Shown: positions 36,675 through 45,933 of the stretch, piece by piece
How positions within the stretch are numbered: the stretch's first letter is position 1
Layout: the number at the start of each line of letters is the position of its first letter
DNA from: Oscillospiraceae bacterium
GTDB taxonomy: Bacteria > Bacillota > Clostridia > Oscillospirales > Ruminococcaceae
DNA: 64,000 nucleotides
Direction: 5' to 3'
NCBI GenBank assembly: GCA_029007985.1
Contig: JAQXIW010000043.1
Location: 18,484-82,483, forward strand
Notes under the pieces: generated by a model
What the model saw: only the letters and a program-made list of their open reading frames with translations
Told to the model about the DNA's origin: nothing
Database searches by the model: none
Position numbers and translations under genes: made by a program

Positions 36675-38375
36675 ATGAAACCGTATTGTTTTGACCATTA
36701 TTTTGAATATAATGAGCTTACGGCAATGCTCAATGATTTGCGGGCGGAATATCCGAGTCTTATCAAAATTCACTCTATATGCACTACACCGGAAAACAGA
36801 GAAGTGTGGGCGTGTGAAATTACGAATTACGAGACCGGCGATATTCTGTCTAAACCGGCTTACTATGTGGACGGCAACCACCACGCAGGCGAAGTTACCG
36901 GCTCTATGGTAGCCGCATACTTTATTTATTCGCTTGTCACAAAATACCGGACAGACGGGACAATTAAAGCCCTGTTAGACGCAAATTCGGTATATGCAAT
37001 ACCGAGAATCAGCCCGGACGGCGCCGAAACCTATCTTACTTCCGCCGAAAAGCTGCGCTCGGTAAACAGACCTTATCCGTTTGAAAAACCTGCTCCGGGC
37101 CTTCATGCAAAGGACATGGACGGCGACGGAGTCATCAGAATCATGCGTGTGGAATCGCCGAACGGCGCATGGAAGGAATCTAAAAAAGACCCTCGCATAA
37201 TGACAAAGCGTCAGCCTTCGGATTTCGGTGGCAAATACTACAACTGTTACCCGGAGGGCTATATCGTTGACTACGACGGCATAAATATTCAGCTTGCACC
37301 TAATAAATGGGGGCTTGACTTTAACAGAAATTACCCGATGGGCTGGTTTACCGAGGTCAGACAGCCGGGCGCAGGCGCATATCCGCTTTCAAACCCGGAG
37401 ACAAAGGCCGTTGCGGACTTTGTTATTTCTCACCCGAACATCTGCTCTGCCGTCACTTATCACACCAGCGGCGGCTGCTACATTTATCCGCCGGGAACAA
37501 TGCCGGAGGCAAAGGCCGACCAAAGAGACATGAGAATGTTCAAAGAAATCGGCGCAATGGCTACCGAAGAGACGAGCTACGGCTGTTTCAATATTTTTGA
37601 CGCATTCCTAACCGATACCGTGAACTATTCTTCCGGTGCATTTGACGACTGGATGTATTCCACACAGGGCATACCTACATACACGGCGGAAATGTGGGAT
37701 TTGGCTATTCGTGCCGGCGTGCCTAATGTCTATCCGCGCACAGTGCCTCTGACCGCTGCACAGCAGGAAGAACAGGAATATCTCTGCTACAAATGGATTG
37801 ACGAGCATGTGCCGACGGTGAAATCCGGCGCACCTTTCAAACGGTGGACGAAATTTGAACACCCACAGCTGGGCAAGGTCGAAATCGGCGGTGTGGATTT
37901 CAAGTACACATGGCAAAACTGTCCTCCGGGTTATCTTGAAGCTGAAGTAGAAAAAAATGTTGCTTTCTGCGTGAGAATGGCTTGCACCATGCCTAAACTG
38001 AAAATTGATTCTCTTGTATCCGAAAAAGCCGGTGAAGGAGTATACAAGGTAACCGCCGTTGTTTCCAATGTCGGATATCTGCCTACTTTCGTTTGCAATG
38101 AGGCAAAGAGACTCAAAGTGGACAAAGAGCTCGTAATCAAAGCCGATACAGACGGTGAAATCATCATCGGCAAATCTGTGCGGTCATTTGGACATCTGGA
38201 GGGCTTTTCGGGCATAAACGCCGGATATGTTCAGGGCGGCGTAAACACATTTAAGCACGACCCGTTCACAAAGAAAACGGAGTATGTGGTTAAAGCAAAG
38301 GAAGGCAGCGAGTTCACTCTGACTGTAAGCGGTGTAAAAGCCGGCTCTGTCTGCCGGACAATCAAGCTGTCGTAA
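36675..38375 (+). CDS. M14-family zinc carboxypeptidase
   Basis: A 566-residue metallocarboxypeptidase. The zinc site is His70-x-x-Glu73 in DGNHHAGEVTG with the third His in VTYHTSGG. Substrate-binding FNRNYP and the catalytic Glu in YTAEMWD are present. A C-terminal domain of about 130 residues (from about 430) looks like a beta-sandwich. There is no signal peptide, unusual for M14 enzymes, so it may act in the cytosol on peptides or cell-wall fragments. GGAG precedes the ATG. Single-gene unit with its own promoter and terminator. Confidence 0.9.
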   Translation: MKPYCFDHYFEYNELTAMLNDLRAEYPSLIKIHSICTTPENREVWACEITNYETGDILSKPAYYVDGNHHAGEVTGSMVAAYFIYSLVTKYRTDGTIKALLDANSVYAIPRISPDGAETYLTSAEKLRSVNRPYPFEKPAPGLHAKDMDGDGVIRIMRVESPNGAWKESKKDPRIMTKRQPSDFGGKYYNCYPEGYIVDYDGINIQLAPNKWGLDFNRNYPMGWFTEVRQPGAGAYPLSNPETKAVADFVISHPNICSAVTYHTSGGCYIYPPGTMPEAKADQRDMRMFKEIGAMATEETSYGCFNIFDAFLTDTVNYSSGAFDDWMYSTQGIPTYTAEMWDLAIRAGVPNVYPRTVPLTAAQQEEQEYLCYKWIDEHVPTVKSGAPFKRWTKFEHPQLGKVEIGGVDFKYTWQNCPPGYLEAEVEKNVAFCVRMACTMPKLKIDSLVSEKAGEGVYKVTAVVSNVGYLPTFVCNEAKRLKVDKELVIKADTDGEIIIGKSVRSFGHLEGFSGINAGYVQGGVNTFKHDPFTKKTEYVVKAKEGSEFTLTVSGVKAGSVCRTIKLS

Positions 38376-38415
38376 TTAGATATATAATAATTTCAAAATT
38401 TAGTTTAGTTAAAGC

Positions 38416-38455
38416 ACCGTATTCGATGTCATCCGTCGAGTACGGTACTTTTGTT
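38416..38455 (+). terminator. Terminator of the carboxypeptidase gene
   Basis: An 11-bp stem with one G-T pair (38416-38426 against 38436-38446), then ACTTTTGTT. Confidence 0.75.
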
Positions 38456-38484
38456 GAGAAAACGGTATCGTTAAATTTTTTCCT

Positions 38485-38513
38485 TTGACATGTGTCCAAA
38501 ATTATTGTAGAAT
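38485..38513 (+). promoter_or_regulatory. Promoter of the small lipoprotein gene
   Basis: Perfect TTGACA and TAGAAT are 17 bases apart. Confidence 0.75.
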
Positions 38514-38560
38514 ACTGAAAAAATTACTTCAAACAAGTATAAGAAGCATGAGAGGAAATT

Positions 38561-39025
38561 ATAAAAGAATTTTTCACATTGATACTTTGCGTCATATTTG
38601 CGTTTTCCGTGACAGCCTGCGGCACCTCGGCAGATAAGGCAGAAACAAACACTTCGTCCGAGGAAATTGTGACTTCTTCCGAGTCCGGTGGCGCCGCCTT
38701 TGACACAAGCTGGACAGACAACGAATTTGAAGCAATGGTGCTGGAGCTGCCTTTTAAGGGCTGGACGGTCATCAATGAAACAGACACCGTTTATGAGCTG
38801 GAGCTCGGCGGTTTGAGCACGGCAAACGGTGCGGACACGGCGACAGGATTTGAAAAGGATAAGGACAACCTTATTTCCTATATAAACTCCTTGCCGACAT
38901 ACGGCTTTACCGTTGAAGAAAAAGGCGAAAATTACAAATGGCTTGTCACAGACAAAGACGGCAACACAGCTGAATTTACCTGCGGCGACGGATATTGCTG
39001 GATTACTTTCACGAAAGTAAACTGA
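38561..39025 (+). CDS. Small lipoprotein of unknown function, start codon apparently ATA
   Basis: The frame reads as a lipoprotein: basic start IKEF, hydrophobic stretch LILCVIFAFSV, lipobox TACG, a Ser/Glu-rich linker, and a globular part of about 110 residues ending CWITFTKVN. It is not a recognised family. AGAGG at 38551-38555 is ideally placed for a start at 38561, but the codon there is ATA. The next alternative, TTG 38579, is 23 bases from the site and would shorten the signal peptide. The gene has a strong promoter and a terminator, so it looks expressed. Either ATA is used weakly, or the start is mutated from ATG. Confidence 0.65.
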   Translation: MKEFFTLILCVIFAFSVTACGTSADKAETNTSSEEIVTSSESGGAAFDTSWTDNEFEAMVLELPFKGWTVINETDTVYELELGGLSTANGADTATGFEKDKDNLISYINSLPTYGFTVEEKGENYKWLVTDKDGNTAEFTCGDGYCWITFTKVN

Positions 39026-39076
39026 TTTAGCGGAATCGGGATTCGATAGGCGCAACACAAGCAACATTAAAACTGA

Positions 39077-39112
39077 AAAGAGCAATGTGACCCCACATTG
39101 CTCTTTTTGATT
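39077..39112. terminator. Two-way terminator between the lipoprotein and hydrolase genes
   Basis: A 13-bp perfect stem (39077-39089 against 39094-39106) with loop ACCC and T-runs on both strands; the genes converge here. Confidence 0.9.
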
Positions 39113-39170
39113 ACTGTAATTAAGTCGGATAGGATTTGAATCGAAACAAAAATACCGAAAAATTGAGTGT

Positions 39171-40037
39171 TTATCTTCTTCTTTTATAGTAAAAATAGCT
39201 GTTGAAAAAATCGGCTGTCAATTTTGCTCTTTCGTCGCCCCAAATGCCGAAATCGTGCTCGCCGCCCATAACTTTTACAAGAGATACCTCTTTATTGCAC
39301 TTCTCCAATTTTTCGGCAAGAATTATGCTCTGTGAGAAAGGTACGACGCTATCTCTGTCGCCATGTACAATCAGAATAGGCGGTATATCCTTTTCAGCCG
39401 AGACCAAATCAACAGGGTTTGCCCAATCTATGCCCAAAGCGTCAACTTTGCCGCCCAAAAGATTGTGCATAAACACATTGCTGTGATTTTCGTCCATCTT
39501 GTAGAACTCGGCAAGAGATTGCAAATGTGTGACTCCGTAATAATCAACCACTGCCGTCACTTTGTCCGATTCTTCCGGGCATATCCCGTTTTTGTATTCG
39601 CCGTCGGTCAGCGCCGCCATGAGAGCGATGTGTCCGCCGGAGGAGTCACCGAAAAGACCGACTTTTTCCTTGTCAACATTGTATTCGTCTGCGTGCCGTC
39701 TCATGAATCTTACGGCGGCTTTTGTGTCTTCGACCATTTCCGTTACTGTGCCGTACGGCATTTCCCTGTATTCCACCTGGGCGATGACAAAACCGTATTC
39801 CGCTATTTGACAAAGCTTAGGCAAATTCCTGTACAGCTTTTGCTTAGCCCAGGACGAGCCCTTAACATACACAATCAGCGGATATTTTTCTTCCTCGTTT
39901 TCCGGCTTGATAATGTGCAGCTTCATTGACCTGTCGGCAAATTTTTCGTATTCCACATCCGGTATAATGTTGACGGAATATCTGCCGTTTTGACCGGAGT
40001 AAGACGAATTTTGTACGGTTATTTTTTCGTATGACAT
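39171..40037 (-). CDS. Alpha/beta-hydrolase (esterase-like)
   Basis: A 288-residue hydrolase of the BD-FAE/esterase-lipase type. The nucleophile lies in GLFGDSSGGHIALMAAL (G-x-S-x-G), the Asp is probably in VHGDRDSVVPFSQS, and the His in GGEHDFG. The oxyanion region is VYVKGSSW. No signal peptide, so cytosolic. It begins nine bases after the ECF S-component gene, as the last gene of that operon, which suggests it acts on the imported compound, for example by removing an ester or amide group. The substrate is unknown. Confidence 0.85.
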   Translation of the reverse strand: MSYEKITVQNSSYSGQNGRYSVNIIPDVEYEKFADRSMKLHIIKPENEEEKYPLIVYVKGSSWAKQKLYRNLPKLCQIAEYGFVIAQVEYREMPYGTVTEMVEDTKAAVRFMRRHADEYNVDKEKVGLFGDSSGGHIALMAALTDGEYKNGICPEESDKVTAVVDYYGVTHLQSLAEFYKMDENHSNVFMHNLLGGKVDALGIDWANPVDLVSAEKDIPPILIVHGDRDSVVPFSQSIILAEKLEKCNKEVSLVKVMGGEHDFGIWGDERAKLTADFFNSYFYYKRRR

Positions 40038-40046
40038 AGTGACCTC

Positions 40047-40736
40047 CTAAATATTGTATTTATTTATTATTCTTTTGAGTTTTGAAATGATAGGCTTTGA
40101 CAAAACAAACAGAAAAAATGCCGTTGCGGCGCCTCCGGTTAAATTTACCGGCAGACCGGCTAACAATGTGGCGTACAGAGATGTTTTTCCGCCCATGGAA
40201 AAAGCAAATATACCGCTTAAATCAAGGATAGGCCCGGTGATAAGTACATAGCACAAAAAGCCGAAAACCGACAGGATTAACGGCTTGCAGAGCCTTTCTC
40301 TCTTGTGAAACAAAAGCCCCGACAGTGCGCCCATTATACCGAAACCGAGCATCTGAAAAACCGTCCACGGACCTTGACCGAACATAAAGTTTGAAATCAG
40401 CATTATCAGCGCACCGCACAAAAACCCCGACCGAGGGCCGAATGATAGACCTGCCAGAATTGTAACGGCGCCCACAGGCTTAAAAAAAGGTATTACGGCA
40501 AATACTGCTCTGCCGGCTATTCCCAAAGCGCACATAACCGCTGTCAAAGCTAATTTCAGACTGTTTTGCTTTGATTTTTCAAAGGACAGGAAAACCGACA
40601 AAAGCGCAAACAGAGCAAATACAAACGCGGCTAAATAATATCGTCTTGCACCGAATATTTTTGTATAGAACAGGGCAAGCGGTACGCATGCGGTAATCAA
40701 AAGCCGCATTATTGTGTTTTTCAGTTTGTTTTGCAT
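40047..40736 (-). CDS. ECF transporter substrate-binding S component
   Basis: A 229-residue membrane protein with about six helices. It fits the ECF S-component class: KLALTAVMCALGIAGRAVF, the glycine-rich loop LAGLSFGPRSGFLCGALIML, and FGIMGALSGLLFHK. These subunits bind vitamins or similar small molecules. The start overlaps the ATPase gene by 16 bases. No riboswitch is visible in the operon leader, so the substrate cannot be inferred from regulation. Confidence 0.85.
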   Translation of the reverse strand: MQNKLKNTIMRLLITACVPLALFYTKIFGARRYYLAAFVFALFALLSVFLSFEKSKQNSLKLALTAVMCALGIAGRAVFAVIPFFKPVGAVTILAGLSFGPRSGFLCGALIMLISNFMFGQGPWTVFQMLGFGIMGALSGLLFHKRERLCKPLILSVFGFLCYVLITGPILDLSGIFAFSMGGKTSLYATLLAGLPVNLTGGAATAFFLFVLSKPIISKLKRIINKYNI

Positions 40737-42304
40737 ATATTTATTATTTCCTTTGCGGTTACCGCACCGTCAATTATATTTCTTGATATTCTCGCCGCCG
40801 AAGTTGTGTAAAAGTTGTTTTGACTGAAAAAGGTCTGCGGTGAGTCAATGCCGCTTACGGTTTTATCAAAAAACATGCCCACATAATCCGAATATTCGGC
40901 ACAAAATTCCAAATCGTGACTTACAAGGACTATTGTTTTACCTGCGGCACACAGATTTTTTAATATCCGGGCGAAGTTTTTTTTGAAAATCGGGTCGATG
41001 CCCTTTGTCACCTCGTCCAGCAAAAGTATATCGGCGCCCTCGACTAAAAGTATTTTTGCCAAAGCAACGCATTGCTGCTGACCGGCGGAAATATCGTAAG
41101 GGTGTTTATCGTATAAATTTTCTATTTGACAGAGTTTGGCGATGCGTCTTATATCCCGCTGACTGTCGCTCATCTGCTTTAATTCGTCCTCTACCGTGTC
41201 CTTTGAAAATAAGAGCACAGCCTCCTGAGGCAAATAGACAGCCCTGTGATTGCCTAAATCTATTTTGCCTTCATACCGTTTGTGTATGCCGGATATCACC
41301 TTCAAAAGAGTGGATTTGCCTTGGCCGTTGCCGCCCACAATTGAAAATATACAGCCTCTCGGTATGGAAAAGGTACAGTTTTTTAATATGTCCTCTGCGT
41401 TTTTAGAATATCTGAAACTTATATTTTTTATTTTCGCCGCGTATTCGGACGGATTTTTTATTTCCGTTTTATATTGAATCCGGAATTTTAGCGACTTTTC
41501 CAGCCACGATCTGCCGTCTTTTACGGTAATGGGCACATCGCCCGCGCCGACGCAGGACAGAAATATTTTTGACGGGACAGGCAAAAATTCCGCCGTTTCG
41601 CCGTAAGCCGAACGGGCAAAATCCTTTGACGGGCAGTCGCATACTATTTTACCGCTGTCCATAAAAATCACTCTGTCCGCATATTTATAGACATTGTCTA
41701 TTCTGTGCTCGGATAAAATCACTGTGGTGCCCAGCTCGGAATTTATCCTGTAAATCGCATTCATAAATTCTTCGGCAGCTATCGGGTCGAGCTGTGATGT
41801 CGGCTCGTCAAGCAAGAGCAAATCCGGGCTCATAGCCATTACTGCGGCTAAATTGACCAGCTGTTTCTGACCGCCGGATAAAGTGCTTATATCCCTGTCA
41901 AACCATTTGTCTATTCCGAAAAAATACGATATATCCGCCACCTGTCTGTGCATAAGACCCGGCTCTGTACCCAGGTTTTCCGGGCCGAAAGCTATTTCAT
42001 GCCACACCTTGTCGGTGACAGTCTGCCGATTAGGGTTTTGCATAACATACCCGATTTTACGGGCTTGCATTTCCTCCGACAGCGCGGAAACATCGACGCC
42101 GTCATAATATATCACACCGGTTTTTACCCCGTGCGGAGACATTGCCGGCTTTAAGTGGGAAAGCAGGGTGGTTTTACCGCTGCCGCTTTTGCCGCACAAC
42201 AAAATAAACTCGCCTTTTTTGACGGTAAAAGACACGCCGTCCAAGGCTCTGTCTTTACAGCCGGGATATGAAAAAGTCAAATTTTTGACATCAAGTAATT
42301 CCAT
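40721..42304 (-). CDS. ECF transporter ATPase, fused EcfA-EcfA'
   Basis: A 527-residue protein with two ABC domains. Domain 1 (1-225): Walker A LLCGKSGSGKTTLL, signature STLSGGQKQLVNLA, Walker B LLLLDEPTSQLD. Domain 2 (about 290-490): Walker A IVGGNGQGKSTLL, signature DISAGQQQCVALA (S-A-G-Q for S-G-G-Q), Walker B ILLLDEVTKGID. Most Firmicutes use two separate ATPases encoded with a shared T subunit; a fused pair in one operon with its own S and T marks a dedicated group I ECF transporter. Overlaps the T gene by 28 bases. Confidence 0.93.
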   Translation of the reverse strand: MELLDVKNLTFSYPGCKDRALDGVSFTVKKGEFILLCGKSGSGKTTLLSHLKPAMSPHGVKTGVIYYDGVDVSALSEEMQARKIGYVMQNPNRQTVTDKVWHEIAFGPENLGTEPGLMHRQVADISYFFGIDKWFDRDISTLSGGQKQLVNLAAVMAMSPDLLLLDEPTSQLDPIAAEEFMNAIYRINSELGTTVILSEHRIDNVYKYADRVIFMDSGKIVCDCPSKDFARSAYGETAEFLPVPSKIFLSCVGAGDVPITVKDGRSWLEKSLKFRIQYKTEIKNPSEYAAKIKNISFRYSKNAEDILKNCTFSIPRGCIFSIVGGNGQGKSTLLKVISGIHKRYEGKIDLGNHRAVYLPQEAVLLFSKDTVEDELKQMSDSQRDIRRIAKLCQIENLYDKHPYDISAGQQQCVALAKILLVEGADILLLDEVTKGIDPIFKKNFARILKNLCAAGKTIVLVSHDLEFCAEYSDYVGMFFDKTVSGIDSPQTFFSQNNFYTTSAARISRNIIDGAVTAKEIINICKTN

Positions 42305-43137
42305 CGAATTTCCTCTGATATATGATAAATAAAAGGTATCAACAACAGTGCGGTATATGATATTAAGCCGGCTGTTTCCCTTGCGCCGAACGGTATAAGC
42401 TTTACAGACGGCAGAATTTCAACCCGAGTGCCGCTGGAAAAGCCGAACAAAATAACAGCCAAAGAGCTTGTCACGCTAAATAATACAAGGCAAAAATCGT
42501 ATACGGAAAACCGATATGTCCTGTATCTCGTCGGCTTTACAGAGCCGTACCCGCGGTTTTTCATTGAAAAAGAAAGCAAAACGGCGTGCTCAAACGAAAA
42601 TGACACTGCAGTATTAAATGAGTTGAGTATGGAATAGAGTTTTTTTCTGCCTTTGAACAGCGGCGTTTGAATGTCGCTGATTTCCGCCAGCTTTTTTTCA
42701 AAGAAAGGGATAAGCCCGATAACCGTGGACAATACGGTACACAGCGTCGGCAACTTTGAAAAAGTCATGTACATAAATTTGTCCGTGCCTATTATATTGC
42801 CGAAACAGGAAAACCAATTTACGCTGCAAAAGAAAATACCGCCGAGCACAGCGCCGTACAAAAGAGCCTGTGCAGTATACGGGTGAACGAAAATCCTGAA
42901 CAAAACGGTCTCGCCGTCGGAAGTAAAAAACGGATTGACAAATGTGATTAGAGCAAACATTGCGGTTTTGTATTTCAGGCTTTTCAAAAAACTGTCTTTG
43001 CAGATACACAGACAGGCAAGAGAGGATGATATAACATTCACCGCAATAAAAGCAGGGTGCATAAATATCATGGTAAAAAAAATCGCCGCTGTGAAATAAA
43101 GAGTTACACAATAGGGGTTGAGCTTGTCAAAATCCAT
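42277..43137 (-). CDS. ECF transporter transmembrane T component
   Basis: A 286-residue membrane protein with several helices. The characteristic C-terminal coupling helices include HAVLLSFSMKNRGYGSVKP; the M-K-N-R-G-Y here corresponds to the Ala-Arg-Gly type motifs that bind the ATPases. First gene of the minus-strand operon T, A-A', S, hydrolase. AAAGGAG precedes the ATG. Confidence 0.9.
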   Translation of the reverse strand: MDFDKLNPYCVTLYFTAAIFFTMIFMHPAFIAVNVISSSLACLCICKDSFLKSLKYKTAMFALITFVNPFFTSDGETVLFRIFVHPYTAQALLYGAVLGGIFFCSVNWFSCFGNIIGTDKFMYMTFSKLPTLCTVLSTVIGLIPFFEKKLAEISDIQTPLFKGRKKLYSILNSFNTAVSFSFEHAVLLSFSMKNRGYGSVKPTRYRTYRFSVYDFCLVLFSVTSSLAVILFGFSSGTRVEILPSVKLIPFGARETAGLISYTALLLIPFIYHISEEIRWNYLMSKI

Positions 43138-43159
43138 TTTTATCTCCTTTATAATATTA

Positions 43160-43188
43160 ATTATAACACGAATGTTTTTTTATAACAA
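43160..43188 (-). promoter_or_regulatory. Promoter of the ECF operon
   Basis: Minus strand TTGTTA and a perfect TATAAT are 17 bases apart, about 23 bases before the start. Confidence 0.7.
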
Positions 43189-43465
43189 GCGCGGCGTATA
43201 TGGTGTATATATGTATAAAAAACCGAATTTTTGTATTATTCTGCATACGATAATTAAATTATATATATGCATTATATACACAAAATAATACCGCATCAGT
43301 GTATGCCGCCGGAATTAAATTCACAAAAATGTCAAGGTAAAACAAGATAAACGAGCGACAGAGCAATAATCCGTTTGATTAGGTATCATTTTACACAAAT
43401 TACCGCGGACAAATAAATGAAAATATATGAAAAGATACGAAAGTGGAGCAATCTATAAATATACA
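43189..43465. other. AT-rich spacer between divergent transporter operons
   Basis: About 280 bases between the two divergent promoters. I see no gene, riboswitch fold or long repeat in it, only short palindromic AT stretches such as ATATATGCATTATATA near 43260. Confidence 0.5.
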
Positions 43466-43494
43466 TTGACAACGAATAAAAATGAGAGTATAGT
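43466..43494 (+). promoter_or_regulatory. Promoter of the amino-acid ABC operon
   Basis: Perfect TTGACA and TATAGT are 17 bases apart, 43 bases before the ATG. Confidence 0.8.
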
Positions 43495-43536
43495 ATACAC
43501 ATAAATTAAAAGAGAAATTTCGAAAGGAAATAAATA

Positions 43537-44373
43537 ATGAAAAAATTATTCGCATTTATTTTAACAGCCGCCATGGCAATTTCGATGACTGCATGCGGCA
43601 GCTCGGAAAAGGTAGACACATCTTTGGAAGATGTCAAATCAAAAGGTAAAATCACCGTTGCAATAAGCCCGGACTTTGCACCGAGCGAATTCAAAGACCC
43701 TAACACGGGCGAGGTACTCGGCTCGGATGTTTTTGTGGCAAAATATGTTGCCGATAAACTCGGCGTTGAGCTTGTAATCGAAGAAATGGATTTCAAATCC
43801 TGCATCGCCGCCGTTCAGTCCGGCTCGGTTGATTTCTCTGTCAACTCGTTCTCAGCCACGGCAGATAGAAAGGAAAATTTCTACTGCTCATCACCTTACG
43901 GCATGACGGATTCCTCATCGACTTCATATCAGGGTATGCTTGTCCCGGCTGACAAAGTGGGCGAATACAAAACGGCAGACGACTTCGTGGGCAAGAAAAT
44001 TGCCGTACAGAATACATCCCTTCAGTATGACCTGGTTTCAAGTCAGCTGACGGAGGGCTATGAGGTTGAATTTATCACAAATGTAAATATGGGCGCAACA
44101 ATGCTTGCGGAAGGCAAGGTAGACGCGCTCGCAACAACATCCGAGACAGGTGCAATTCTCTGTAAAAACTTTGAATCCTTGGCAATGGCTGAGTTCAAAT
44201 TCGATTACACCTCAACAGGCACTGTTGCGATCGTAAACAAGGAAAATGTCGCACTCGGCGACGCAATTTCCGCGGCTATCGAAGAAATGACCGCTGACCC
44301 TAACGTTAACTGGACGGAAATCCGCCAGCAGTACACAGACTTGGCAAACCGGCTCGGCGTAACAAATGACTAA
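43537..44373 (+). CDS. Polar amino-acid ABC transporter, substrate-binding lipoprotein
   Basis: A 278-residue extracellular binding protein, lipid-anchored at the Cys of MTACGSS. Family features of periplasmic binding proteins type 2: KITVAISPDFAPSEF, GSDVFVAKYVADKLGVEL (usually G-F-D-V/I-D), and a serine-rich stretch TDSSSTSYQGM. Ligand class is polar amino acids by relation to GlnH/HisJ-type proteins; the exact one is not readable. AAAGGAAA precedes the ATG. First gene of the operon; a hairpin separates it from the permease. Confidence 0.92.
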   Translation: MKKLFAFILTAAMAISMTACGSSEKVDTSLEDVKSKGKITVAISPDFAPSEFKDPNTGEVLGSDVFVAKYVADKLGVELVIEEMDFKSCIAAVQSGSVDFSVNSFSATADRKENFYCSSPYGMTDSSSTSYQGMLVPADKVGEYKTADDFVGKKIAVQNTSLQYDLVSSQLTEGYEVEFITNVNMGATMLAEGKVDALATTSETGAILCKNFESLAMAEFKFDYTSTGTVAIVNKENVALGDAISAAIEEMTADPNVNWTEIRQQYTDLANRLGVTND

Positions 44374-44385
44374 AACTTGTCAGAA

Positions 44386-44417
44386 CAATATCCGATGAGA
44401 CTTCTCACCGGATATTG
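44386..44417 (+). repeat. Hairpin between binding-protein and permease genes
   Basis: CAATATCCG at 44386-44394 pairs with 44409-44417, and inside it TGAGA with TCTCA. Only ATTTTAGG follows, so it probably acts as an mRNA stabiliser or partial terminator that gives more binding protein than permease. Confidence 0.65.
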
Positions 44418-44436
44418 ATTTTAGGAGATATCAAAA

Positions 44437-45129
44437 GTGAGTATTGGAAAAATTCTTAAAAATGTAGTAAAATTACTTATAAAGTACCGCTCGGCGTTTC
44501 GGCAAGGTATTTTTATGACAATGAAGCTGTCTGTTGTGACGGTTTTCTTCGGAATGATTTTTGGCTCATTAATAGCCCTGCTGAAAATGAGCGAATTTCG
44601 CATCGGCAAAGTTAAGCCTCTGGAAGCCATAATGAATGCGTATGTTGCGTTTATGCGCGGCACACCGCTGCTTTTACAGCTTTATTTCTTCTATTTCTTC
44701 CTGCCGAAAATCATACCTATTTCGCTGGACAAATATCAATGCGTTCTCATCGGTCTTGTGCTCAACAGTGCGGCATACGTAGCGGAAATTATCCGCGCGG
44801 GCATTGCGGCGGTTGACCCGGGTCAAATGGAGGCCGCTCGCTCTCTCGGCCTGAACTACAAACAGGCAATGTGGAAAATTATCGCTCCTCAGGCGGTAAA
44901 GAATATTCTGCCGGCTTTGGGCAATGAGCTGGTCTCAATGGTCAAGGAAACTTCTCTGGCGTCCACATTCTACATCGGAGAAATCACTTCTCAGGCAAAT
45001 ATTGTCGGCGGTATCACATACATGCAGATAGAGACGCTCATGATAAGCGGTATTTTCTATTTCGTCATCACCGCAACGCTGACTAAACTGATAGGAATTT
45101 ACGAAAAGAGGTTAAAAGTAAGTGATTAA
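44437..45129 (+). CDS. Polar amino-acid ABC transporter, permease (GTG start)
   Basis: A 230-residue membrane permease of the HisM/GlnP type. Helices begin at about residue 25, the [14 protein letters not shown] motif is present, and the ATPase-contact loop is [22 protein letters not shown] (E-A-A-x-x-x-G). The start is GTG 44437 after TTAGGAG. Its 3' end overlaps the ATPase gene by eight bases. Confidence 0.93.
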   Translation: MSIGKILKNVVKLLIKYRSAFRQGIFMTMKLSVVTVFFGMIFGSLIALLKMSEFRIGKVKPLEAIMNAYVAFMRGTPLLLQLYFFYFFLPKIIPISLDKYQCVLIGLVLNSAAYVAEIIRAGIAAVDPGQMEAARSLGLNYKQAMWKIIAPQAVKNILPALGNELVSMVKETSLASTFYIGEITSQANIVGGITYMQIETLMISGIFYFVITATLTKLIGIYEKRLKVSD

Positions 45130-45847
45130 AGTAAATAATTTGCACAAATCTTTCGGCGAGCTCGAAGTTCTCAAAGGCATTGACGCACATATCGAAAAAG
45201 GCGAGGTCGTATCAATCATCGGCCCGTCCGGCGGCGGCAAAAGTACATTTTTGAGATGTTTGAATATGCTCGAAACACCTACTTCGGGTACAATCATTTT
45301 TGAGGGTACGGACATAACAAACGAGAAGACGGATATAAATGTCCACCGTCAGAAAATGGGTATGGTATTCCAACACTTCAATGTCTTTCCGCATCTTACG
45401 GTGCTTGAGAACATTACTCTCGCCCCGGTTACTTTGAAGAAAAAGACGCCTGAAGAAGCAAAAAAGCAGGCGATGGCTCTGCTTGAAAGAGTCGGGCTGG
45501 CAGACAAAGCAGGCGAATACCCGCGCCGTCTGTCCGGCGGTCAAAAACAGCGTCTTGCCATTGTACGCGCTCTTGCCATGGAGCCTGATGTAATGCTGTT
45601 CGATGAGCCGACATCTGCTCTCGACCCTGAAATGGTCGGCGAAGTATTGGAAGTAATCAAAGCTCTTGTCGACGATGGAATGACAATCGTTCTCGTAACA
45701 CACGAAATGGGATTTGCCAAGGCTGTATCCGACAGAGTTATGTTTATTTCCGGCGGCGTAATAGCCGAAGAAGGCACACCTGAACAGGTATTTGACAATC
45801 CGCAAAACCCGAGAACAAAAGATTTTCTTTCAAAAGTCCTCATATGA
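45122..45847 (+). CDS. Polar amino-acid ABC transporter, ATPase (GTG start)
   Basis: A 241-residue GlnQ-type ATPase: Walker [15 protein letters not shown], signature [17 protein letters not shown], Walker [17 protein letters not shown], and switch His in [10 protein letters not shown]. It begins with GTG inside the permease gene and ends the three-gene operon before a terminator. Confidence 0.96.
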   Translation: MIKVNNLHKSFGELEVLKGIDAHIEKGEVVSIIGPSGGGKSTFLRCLNMLETPTSGTIIFEGTDITNEKTDINVHRQKMGMVFQHFNVFPHLTVLENITLAPVTLKKKTPEEAKKQAMALLERVGLADKAGEYPRRLSGGQKQRLAIVRALAMEPDVMLFDEPTSALDPEMVGEVLEVIKALVDDGMTIVLVTHEMGFAKAVSDRVMFISGGVIAEEGTPEQVFDNPQNPRTKDFLSKVLI

Positions 45848-45852
45848 TAACT

Positions 45853-45877
45853 ACGGCGCAGAAATGCGCTGTTTTTA
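45853..45877 (+). terminator. Terminator of the amino-acid ABC operon
   Basis: ACGGCGCA at 45853-45860 pairs with TGCGCTGT (one G-T) at 45865-45872, then a T-run. Confidence 0.8.
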
Positions 45878-45933
45878 TTTCATATTTTCAGAAAAAGTTG
45901 TATAATTATAAGAAATACAAAAGGAGATAGTAT

